A stretch of DNA of 6,107 nucleotides, taken from a bacterium (GTDB lineage Bacteria > UBP15 > UBA6099 > DSWB01). Where the stretch lies: contig JAGUYV010000028.1 of NCBI GenBank assembly GCA_020061125.1, forward strand, positions 1-6,107, read 5' to 3'. Under the pieces are notes generated by a model. The model was not told where the DNA came from. It did not search any database and saw only the letters and a list, made by a program, of their open reading frames with translations. Position 1 is the stretch's first letter; each line of letters opens with the position of its first letter. The position numbers were made by a program, and so were the translations under genes. Of the stretch, positions 1 through 5,469 are shown piece by piece.

Positions 1-1045
1 GCGGCCACAGTTCCACGGGTTCCATACCACTGCGGAATGCGAAGCGTCGCGAAAGGTGGACCAGTGAGTCCGCAGCCCGGTCCGGAAACAGATCGGCCAC
101 GGGCACGCCGTTCATCTCGTCCGGTTCGTATCCGACCATGCTCGCGAATGCGCCGTTCACATACTGGATCCGTCCCTGCAGGTCCGTGATCACCATGCCC
201 GCGTTGGCCGTATCCGCCATGGTCTTGAATTGACGCAGTTCTTCTGTCAGGGCGTTGCGTTCCGCGGCTTCGCGTTCGAGGCGATCGGCCGCGGCCCAAA
301 GCTGGCGCGCGGATCGGGCTTCACGCTTCATCCCGCGAATCAGAAACGCGCCCAGCGCCAGCAGGGTAGCGCTCACCGCCAGGCACATGAAAAAGTATTG
401 CCGCACCCGGTCGTAATACCCGTGGCTGCGCAGTATGTCCTGTTCGGCCGCGTGCATGAAAAACACGACATCGCTTTGCGGCAGTTTGAACCGTGCGCAG
501 GTGAACAGGTGATCGTCGCCCGCAATCTCGAACCCCGTTGTTTTGAAAGATTGCTCCATGGTCGCGCTGTTGAGGTCGCGGCGCATCCGGTCCAGGAAAA
601 TCCGCAGGTTCGGTTCCGTTGCCTGAAGCACGCCATTGGAAGCCTTGAAATGCGATCTGAACTCGCCGTTGACATAAACCACGCGGCCGTTGTGCATGAT
701 GATGGCGTTGCCGTATCCCACGAGCGCTGCCCGGTCCCGCGGCATGTTGTCCCGCGACCAGCTTTGCGGCGTGAGCATGGACGCCTGGCTCATGATCTGC
801 GCCTCGATGAACTCCAGGCCTTGCTCGCCATAGCGGTGCTGGATGGTTTCAAACATGTCGTACAGCACAAACACGACCGCGTGCTGCCGCTCGCGGTAAA
901 GCCCCAGATCTTTTGCCCGGGAATTTCGGGCGTAAAACGCCAGTCCGCCCCACATCAGCGCCAGAACCACGAAAATCAATGCCGCGGCCACGGCCATGTT
1001 CGCCCGTGATGCGCTGCTCGCTCCGCTGTCAGACCTGGAATTCAT
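1..1045 (-). CDS. Membrane-anchored PAS-domain sensor protein (3' end cut by window edge)
   Basis: My minus-strand translation from the ATG at 1045-1043 stays open for 348 codons to the window edge. It begins MNSRSDSGASSASRANMAVA. Residues 17-38 form a membrane helix (AALIFVVLALMWGGLAFYA). Residues 39-216 form an extracytoplasmic region in which I recognise no named fold, and a second helix covers about 217-237. A charged heptad-like linker (about 241-272) leads into a PAS domain from about residue 273, with the typical pieces FKTMADTANAGMVITDLQG, IQYVNGAF and MVGYEPDEMNG. This is the layout of a transmembrane sensor histidine kinase or a PAS-containing cyclic-di-GMP enzyme; the output domain lies outside the window, so which one is unknown. 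The signal would be sensed outside the membrane or by the PAS domain. The start is uncertain: no strong Shine-Dalgarno precedes it, and the in-frame ATG at 997-995 (Met17) is possible. Other minus-strand and plus-strand reading frames here are shadows. Confidence 0.85.
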   Translation of the reverse strand, partial: MNSRSDSGASSASRANMAVAAALIFVVLALMWGGLAFYARNSRAKDLGLYRERQHAVVFVLYDMFETIQHRYGEQGLEFIEAQIMSQASMLTPQSWSRDNMPRDRAALVGYGNAIIMHNGRVVYVNGEFRSHFKASNGVLQATEPNLRIFLDRMRRDLNSATMEQSFKTTGFEIAGDDHLFTCARFKLPQSDVVFFMHAAEQDILRSHGYYDRVRQYFFMCLAVSATLLALGAFLIRGMKREARSARQLWAAADRLEREAAERNALTEELRQFKTMADTANAGMVITDLQGRIQYVNGAFASMVGYEPDEMNGVPVADLFPDRAADSLVHLSRRFAFRSGMEPVELWP

Positions 1046-1050
1046 AAAGC

Positions 1051-1068
1051 GATTGCCGCCGATTGCCG
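1051..1068. repeat. Tandem GATTGCCG direct repeat in the sensor gene leader
   Basis: The octamer GATTGCCG occurs at 1051-1058 and again at 1061-1068, so the copies are 10 bp apart, about one helical turn. They lie just upstream of the sensor gene's proposed start, inside its predicted 5' leader. Such spacing could suit a regulator binding one DNA face, but two copies of an octamer may also be chance. No function is assigned. Confidence 0.3.
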
Positions 1069-1107
1069 TTTGTTGTTGCGCCGCCGGAACCCAATCCAGC
1101 CGGATGT

Positions 1108-1138
1108 ATTATAACAAACAATCTTCAGTACATGGCAA
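1108..1138 (-). promoter_or_regulatory. Candidate sigma70-type promoter for the PAS sensor gene
   Basis: Read on the minus strand, a perfect TATAAT lies at 1113-1108, preceded by TGT at 1116-1114, giving an extended -10 (TGTTATAAT). A possible -35, TTGCCA, sits at 1138-1133 with a long 19-bp spacer; an extended -10 can compensate for poor -35 spacing. Transcription would begin near 1101, leaving a leader of roughly 55 nt before the start codon at 1045. This is motif reading only. Confidence 0.55.
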
Positions 1139-1187
1139 GGCCGTGTCCTGGGAACAAACCCCGTCATGCCGCGGCGCGCCGCCCGGT

Positions 1188-1215
1188 TTGTCCCCGCGCC
1201 TCACGATGATATAAT
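1188..1215 (+). promoter_or_regulatory. Candidate sigma70-type promoter for the URO-D-like gene and downstream genes
   Basis: A perfect TATAAT at 1210-1215 is preceded by TGA (1207-1209), forming an extended -10 (TGATATAAT). TTGTCC at 1188-1193 matches four of six -35 consensus bases with a 16-bp spacer. Transcription would start near 1222, giving a leader of about 33 nt that contains a good Shine-Dalgarno (AGGAG at 1241-1245) nine bases before the ATG at 1255. The element stands out because the surrounding DNA is GC-rich. Confidence 0.6.
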
Positions 1216-1254
1216 ACCCTGATATTGCGGTCTTAATCAAAGGAGACAGCGGCA

Positions 1255-2346
1255 ATGACCGGAAAGCAACGCTTCGACATCGCGCTCAAGGGCGGGCAGC
1301 CGGACCGGGTTCCCCTGTGGGAGCTGGCCTTCATAGAGTCCAGCATCATCGGCATCGCAAAGCAGTTCACGGACGATGTGCCGCCCTTCAAGCTCCTGCA
1401 CGAGATGGATCCCAACGAGGTTCTGGCCCTGCTGCGCGCCCTGTTCTTCGTGGTGGAGAAGCTGGATCTGGATGGGTTCACGCTGCCCGTGCAGTCGGGC
1501 AACGAGCCTGTGGCCGAAAACCGCGTGCGCGACAAGTTCGGCATTGTTTACATCCCGTCTGACAACGGCCTGGCCCTGCCCGTGCAGGGCGTAATCACCA
1601 GTCACGAGGAACTCAAGAATTTCAAGAAGCCGCGCGTGGACGAAACCTGGTTCATGGCCGCAAAGTTCGCGCAGGTATATTTCAAGGGCGAACGCGCGGT
1701 GGTGGTCATGCCCCCGGACCCGTGGAAACTGTACTGGTCCCTGCTCGGAGACATGACCCGCGCGCTCATGCTGTTCTACGACGACCCGGAGTTGGCGCGC
1801 GGCATTCTGAACCTGGCCGCGGACATCTGCATTGACGCCATCAACGCGGGCGCGGACTGCGGCATAGAGTATTTCTGCCTCACCGGCGACCTGGCCATGA
1901 ACTCCGGCCCCATGATGTCCCCGGACACTTTCCGCGAGTTCATCAAGCCGTGCTATGCGCGCGCGGTGCAGGCGTCCCACGCGCGCGGCGTCCCCATCAT
2001 CAAGCACTCCTGCGGGGATACCGTGCGTTTGCTCGAGGACTTTCTGGACTGCGGGTTCGACGGCATCCACCCCATCCAGCCGCAGTGCATGGACATCGCC
2101 GAGGCCAAGCGCATCATCGCGGGCCGCGCCGCGGTTCTGGGCAACATTGACTGCATTGACCTGCTTCCCTCGGGCAGCACGGACGATGTGGACCGCGCCG
2201 TGCGGGACACCATCGCAAAGGCCGCGCCCGGCGGCGGATACATTCTTGCTTCAGCCAACTCGATCCACAAGGATGTCCGGCCCGAGAACGCCGTGGCCAT
2301 GTTTCGCGCGGGCCGCAAGTACGGCGCATATCCGATCAACGAATGA
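1255..2346 (+). CDS. Uroporphyrinogen decarboxylase (URO-D) superfamily protein, not classical HemE
   Basis: This is a 363-residue cytoplasmic protein, the usual length for the URO-D fold (a TIM barrel). Family signatures visible are PDRVPLWE (residues 16-23), SGPMMSPDTFREFIKP (from Ser217), KHSCGDT (Lys250-Thr256), GNIDCIDLL (296-304) and SANSIHKDVRPENAVAMF (from Ser333). The N-terminal arginine motif of true HemE (the PVWxMRQAGR type) is absent, so it is unlikely to make coproporphyrinogen. The His251-x-Cys253 pair corresponds to the zinc ligands of the methylcobamide:thiol methyltransferase branch (MtaA/MtbA/CmuA). The third Cys of that site, normally in the C-terminal SxxCxI segment, appears to be Ser336. 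It is therefore best called a URO-D-like, possibly corrinoid-related, protein of unknown substrate. No corrinoid protein or methyltransferase partner is in the window. The start is supported by AGGAG at 1241-1245. It is the first gene of a probable three-gene rightward transcript. Confidence 0.9.
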   Translation: MTGKQRFDIALKGGQPDRVPLWELAFIESSIIGIAKQFTDDVPPFKLLHEMDPNEVLALLRALFFVVEKLDLDGFTLPVQSGNEPVAENRVRDKFGIVYIPSDNGLALPVQGVITSHEELKNFKKPRVDETWFMAAKFAQVYFKGERAVVVMPPDPWKLYWSLLGDMTRALMLFYDDPELARGILNLAADICIDAINAGADCGIEYFCLTGDLAMNSGPMMSPDTFREFIKPCYARAVQASHARGVPIIKHSCGDTVRLLEDFLDCGFDGIHPIQPQCMDIAEAKRIIAGRAAVLGNIDCIDLLPSGSTDDVDRAVRDTIAKAAPGGGYILASANSIHKDVRPENAVAMFRAGRKYGAYPINE

Positions 2347-2383
2347 TGGCCCGGCCGCGCGCCGCGCTTTGACAGGAATCGCC

Positions 2384-3412
2384 ATGAACGCCTCCCTTCG
2401 CAAACCCGGCATGGAGCGCGCAAAGCGCGCAGCATTCGCCGTGCTGTTCGCGCTCATGTGCATGTCATCTCTGCCCGCGCGCGCGCAGACCGTTACCGTG
2501 GCCGCAGCCCGGCCCCTGTCTCCGGCTGCGGAAAAACGCATCCGGGAACAGGCGCTTAGGCACATCGCGGATCTCAACAATTACCTGGATTACGATTTCA
2601 ACAAGCCCGTGCGCATTTTCGTGGCCGCAACGCAACGCGAGTTTCAGCGCGAGACCGGCCCCGACGCGCCGCACTGGGCCGTGGCCCTGGCCAGCGGTCG
2701 CAAGGTTTTCATGGGTCCTGGCGCCTCGGCTTCTGCTGCAGAATTCGACGCAACCCTCAAGCACGAACTCGCGCATGTGGCGCTGCACGACATGTTCGTG
2801 CGCAGGCCCCAGTCCCTGCCCCGCTGGCTCGACGAGGGACTGGCAGTGACAATCAGTGGAACCTGGGAAATGCCCGAGGCCTGGGCAGCAAGCCGCCGCG
2901 ACCTGTACGCGGCGCTCCGCGACGGCGAAGATATGCCCCTTTCCGAAATCAACGGCGGGTTTCCGGCGTCGGAGTGGAAAGCGCGCATCGCCTACGCCCA
3001 GAGCGCGCACTTCACGGAATACCTTTACGAGCGCTTCGGCCGGGACCGCATGAACGAGTTCCTCAAGCGACTGGCGCGCGGCGAGGATTTCGACAAAGCG
3101 TTCCGCGCGGCCACGGGAAAACGCTTTGACCGCGTCGAGGAATACTGGCGCGGACGCATGCGCGGCAAAAGCGCCGTGGGCCTGTTTCTGCTCGGCCTCA
3201 TGCATTTCGACACCATGATCTGGGCGCTCATGGCCCTGCTGGTGGTTCTCGGGTTCCTGCGTTTCATGGTTAAACGCGGGTTCGGCCGTTCAGCGCGCAG
3301 ACACGGCGCGGACGACTACTTGGACGACGATGACGAGGATATTGACGAATGGGAATATTGGGACGAAGACGCCATGGGACACAAACCCTGGCGCCCGGGC
3401 CGCGACGATTGA
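2384..3412 (+). CDS. Secreted HExxH metallopeptidase of the peptidase MA type with C-terminal membrane helix and acidic tail
   Basis: The product has 342 residues. A Sec signal peptide (n-region with RAKR, core AAFAVLFALMCMSSL, likely cleavage after ARA at residue 34) targets it outside the cytoplasm. The zinc site is HELAH (His127, Glu128, His131), followed by WLDEGLA with Glu151 as the third ligand; this is the gluzincin arrangement of peptidase MA-like proteins. The downstream YEYLYERFG-like helices (SAHFTEYLYERFGRDRMNEF) and the TGKRFDRVEEYWRGRM segment also fit that family. A hydrophobic stretch at about 265-292, interrupted by Asp276, is probably a single membrane helix. The last 34 residues (309-342) hold 16 Asp/Glu plus several Trp/Tyr and would be cytoplasmic. 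I chose the start at 2384 because AGGAA lies at 2374-2378 and the signal peptide follows; the frame stays open upstream to 1955, but that part overlaps the preceding gene. The gap to the URO-D-like gene is 37 bp. The substrate is unknown. Confidence 0.87.
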   Translation: MNASLRKPGMERAKRAAFAVLFALMCMSSLPARAQTVTVAAARPLSPAAEKRIREQALRHIADLNNYLDYDFNKPVRIFVAATQREFQRETGPDAPHWAVALASGRKVFMGPGASASAAEFDATLKHELAHVALHDMFVRRPQSLPRWLDEGLAVTISGTWEMPEAWAASRRDLYAALRDGEDMPLSEINGGFPASEWKARIAYAQSAHFTEYLYERFGRDRMNEFLKRLARGEDFDKAFRAATGKRFDRVEEYWRGRMRGKSAVGLFLLGLMHFDTMIWALMALLVVLGFLRFMVKRGFGRSARRHGADDYLDDDDEDIDEWEYWDEDAMGHKPWRPGRDD

Positions 3413-3476
3413 TTCCGACTTGACGGCACATCCCTCGCCCCTCATCGCTCATTTCCATCAAGGAGATTAAACGACT

Positions 3477-5195
3477 ATGAAAACGCCCCGCTTCCTTGTG
3501 TTGCTCGCCGCCCTGGCCCTGGCGTGCGCCGCGCCCGCCGGCGCGGTGAAAATCCCCAAAAGCAGCACGCCCCCCGTATCCCCGGAATGGGTGTTCGACC
3601 ACTGGGTCTGGGAGGACGACGCCAATACGCAACAGGCCGTGATGGAGCTGGTGGACGGGTACCTGTCCCGCGGCATCCCCGTGGGCGCGGTGATCATAGA
3701 CAGCCCGTGGTCCACGGAATACAACAATTTCATCTGGAATACGGAAAACTACCCGGACCCGCAGGGCATGATAGACGCCCTGCACGCCAAGAACATCAAA
3801 GTGGTCCTGTGGATGACCAGCATGCTGAACAAGGAATACAAGAAGGGCAATTTCGAGCCTACGGGCGCGGCCGCTTATGAGGAAGCCCTGGCCAAAGGCT
3901 ACCTCGCCAGCGACGGCAGGCTGACGAAGTGGTGGAAAGGCCAGGGCGGGTACATTGACTACACCAACCCCGAGGCCGTGGCCTGGTGGCATGGATTGAT
4001 GGACCGTGCGCTGCTCATGGGCGTGGACGGGTGGAAGCTCGACGGCACGGGCATCATGTTTCCCGCGGACGGCTACGGCATGGGCGACCCCGCGGACCCG
4101 GACCGCAAGCCCATCCCCATGACCGGCATGGAATACAAGGACCTGTACTACATGGACTCATACGAGCATTTGCTCGAACGCAACCCCGAGGGCGCGATCA
4201 TCGCCCGGCCCGTAGACCTGCGCATGGTGGCGCCCAGGGGATACGCGCCCATCTCGCACTCGCCCGCAAACTGGGTGGGCGACGAGGTGCACGACTGGTC
4301 CACGGACGGTTTCCTCGAAGCGCTCCAGGACATATTCGATTCCGCGCGCCTCGGGTACACGGTCATCGGGTCGGACATCGGCGGATACCATGGGGACATG
4401 CCGCTCGAAAAGAACCTGCTCATCCGCTGGATGCAGTTCGGCGCGTTCTGTCCTTTTATGGAGAACGGAGGCCACGGCGCGCACGAACCATGGAAACACG
4501 ACGAGCAGACCGTGGACATCTACCGCAATTTCACGCTCCTTCACCAGAGCCTCAAGCCGTACCTGTACTCCATGATGATGAAGAGCCATCTCAACGGCGG
4601 CCCCATCATCCGCCCGCTCAAGAGCGGAACCTGGCAGTACGCGCTCGGTGACGCCCTACTCGTGGCCGTTATGTACAGGGACGAACGGATCCGCGAGGTG
4701 GTTTTCCCCTCGGGAACCTGGATTGATTTCTGGGACAACGACAGAACCTATCCCGGCAATTCCACAACCGTTGTGGATGTTCCTCTGGAAAAATATCCCG
4801 TGTTCGTGCGCAAGGGCGCGATCATTCCCTGGTACGATTTTCGCGCGCGCGACGCCCTGCGCGAAACCTTCAAAAATGCCGTAACCCTGGACATTTACCC
4901 GTCTGGCGAAAGCCGCTTCGAGTTGTACGAACCGGGCCGCGGCAAGGTGGATGTGTCCGTCGTGGAAAGCAAGGGCGTCGTGAACATTCAAATCTCGCCC
5001 GCGTCCGGGCGGCGCTTTATTGTGCGCGTGCGCATGCAGCAGGAACCCGCGCGCGTGTCCGTGAACGGAAAAACAGTTAAAGAAGTGTACCCTGAAAGCC
5101 TGGGGGCCAAGCCCATGGCGCGCGTCACCGGCCGCCGCGTCATGTACATCAATCCCGGTGTCGCGGATTCTTTCAAAATCGAAATCAAAAACTGA
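3477..5195 (+). CDS. Secreted glycoside hydrolase family 31 (alpha-glucosidase-like) enzyme, N-terminally minimal
   Basis: The 572-residue product starts with a Sec signal peptide, with likely cleavage after AGA (residue 23). The GH31 barrel starts almost at once (SPEWVFDHWVWEDD, then GIPVGAVIIDSPW). The predicted nucleophile is Asp189 in GWKLDGTG. The predicted acid/base is Asp269 in NWVGDEVHDW. IGSDIGGYHG (from Ile297) and RWMQFGAFCPFMENGG complete the active-site landmarks. The C-terminal beta domains show GDALLVAVM (391-399), FPSGTWIDFW and PVFVRKGAIIP (441-451). Family members hydrolyse alpha-linked glycosides (glucosides, xylosides, galactosides, sulfoquinovosides); the substrate cannot be read here. 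Unusually, the N-terminal galactose-mutarotase-like beta-sandwich of most GH31 enzymes is missing, and the segment before the acid/base does not match the usual SRSxxAGxQ pattern. AGGAG at 3461-3465 supports the start. The 64-bp gap to the peptidase gene has no evident promoter, so co-transcription is likely. Confidence 0.92.
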   Translation: MKTPRFLVLLAALALACAAPAGAVKIPKSSTPPVSPEWVFDHWVWEDDANTQQAVMELVDGYLSRGIPVGAVIIDSPWSTEYNNFIWNTENYPDPQGMIDALHAKNIKVVLWMTSMLNKEYKKGNFEPTGAAAYEEALAKGYLASDGRLTKWWKGQGGYIDYTNPEAVAWWHGLMDRALLMGVDGWKLDGTGIMFPADGYGMGDPADPDRKPIPMTGMEYKDLYYMDSYEHLLERNPEGAIIARPVDLRMVAPRGYAPISHSPANWVGDEVHDWSTDGFLEALQDIFDSARLGYTVIGSDIGGYHGDMPLEKNLLIRWMQFGAFCPFMENGGHGAHEPWKHDEQTVDIYRNFTLLHQSLKPYLYSMMMKSHLNGGPIIRPLKSGTWQYALGDALLVAVMYRDERIREVVFPSGTWIDFWDNDRTYPGNSTTVVDVPLEKYPVFVRKGAIIPWYDFRARDALRETFKNAVTLDIYPSGESRFELYEPGRGKVDVSVVESKGVVNIQISPASGRRFIVRVRMQQEPARVSVNGKTVKEVYPESLGAKPMARVTGRRVMYINPGVADSFKIEIKN

Positions 5196-5250
5196 CGCAC
5201 AGGGGCATGCAAAGCGCAAAACCGGGCATAAATTCAAAAGCAATGACTAC

Positions 5251-5352
5251 CACGGAGGCCACATAGGATCACGGAGGACGCAGCCACGGCCGCGTCTAAT
5301 ATCCGACAGCCGGGAGCCTGCTCGTCCTCCGCGCCTCGGTGAATTTTCCGTG
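5251..5352. repeat. Long imperfect inverted repeat of CACGGAGG-type units in the convergent intergenic region
   Basis: The left arm (5251-5280) contains CACGGAGG twice, at 5251-5258 and 5270-5277, 19 bp apart. The right arm (5323-5352) carries the complements in the same register. CGGAGGACG (5272-5280) pairs perfectly with CGTCCTCCG (5323-5331), and CACGGA (5251-5256) pairs with TCCGTG (5347-5352). Over the 30-bp arms I count 19 Watson-Crick pairs plus four possible G-U pairs; the loop is 42 nt. No U-run follows on either strand, so it is not a classical intrinsic terminator, although it lies between convergent genes. From memory, similar CACGGAGG...CCTCCGTG elements are scattered between genes in many environmental bacterial genomes, which suggests a dispersed repeat; copy number cannot be judged here. 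Confidence 0.6.
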
Positions 5353-5384
5353 CTCTCGGCGATGAATTCCTGCCTTACTCCGCG

Positions 5385-5453
5385 TCACCGCAATGCCCTT
5401 TTTATAGTCAACGCAAAAGCCATATACATTGCGGTCAATCCGAACACCGCCAT
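5385..5453 (-). CDS. Possible hydrophobic micro-ORF downstream of the acyltransferase gene
   Basis: On the minus strand an ATG at 5453-5451 opens a 22-codon frame ending in TGA at 5387-5385. It encodes MAVFGLTAMYMAF followed by ALTIKRALR, which is a short membrane-helix-like stretch with a positively charged end. An in-frame TTG at 5468-5466 would add five residues (LRAAA). The frame begins 16 bp beyond the acyltransferase stop, so translational coupling is conceivable. There is no clear Shine-Dalgarno. It could be a small membrane protein, but a 22-codon frame is easily expected by chance, and it overlaps a 9-bp inverted repeat. Confidence 0.25.
   Translation of the reverse strand: MAVFGLTAMYMAFALTIKRALR
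5387..5435. repeat. Perfect 9-bp inverted repeat with 31-nt loop
   Basis: ACCGCAATG at 5387-5395 is exactly complementary to CATTGCGGT at 5427-5435, with a 31-nt AT-rich loop that includes a run of five T at 5399-5403. The loop is longer than normal for an intrinsic terminator and no T-run follows the outer side of either arm. It may be a weak mRNA 3'-end structure for one of the convergent genes, or a binding site; the function is unknown. The rest of the 274-bp gap from 5196 to 5469 shows nothing else I can identify. Confidence 0.4.
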
Positions 5454-5469
5454 AGCAGCCGCGCGCAAA

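Noticed and set aside
230-1009. 259-codon plus-strand open frame opposite the PAS sensor
   Set aside because: Low-complexity His/Arg-rich translation, with the minus strand encoding membrane helices and a PAS domain.
1237-2070. 277-codon minus-strand open frame opposite the URO-D-like gene
   Set aside because: It is antisense to a gene with clear family motifs, its translation shows no recognisable domain, and long antisense frames are expected in GC-rich DNA.
1955-2383. Upstream extension of the peptidase reading frame
   Set aside because: The frame is open by chance over the end of the URO-D-like gene; the signal peptide and ribosome binding site place the start at 2384.
3420-3448. TTGACG as a -35 element for a separate GH31 promoter
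   Set aside because: At the correct spacing the -10 position reads CATCGC, which is a poor match.
3510-3530. Possible lipoprotein signal (ALAC) in the GH31 leader
   Set aside because: The -3 position is Ala rather than Leu/Val/Ile, and a good signal peptidase I site (AGA before Val24) follows.
3270-3992. 240-codon minus-strand frame spanning the peptidase-GH31 junction
   Set aside because: Antisense to two well-supported genes and without recognisable motifs.
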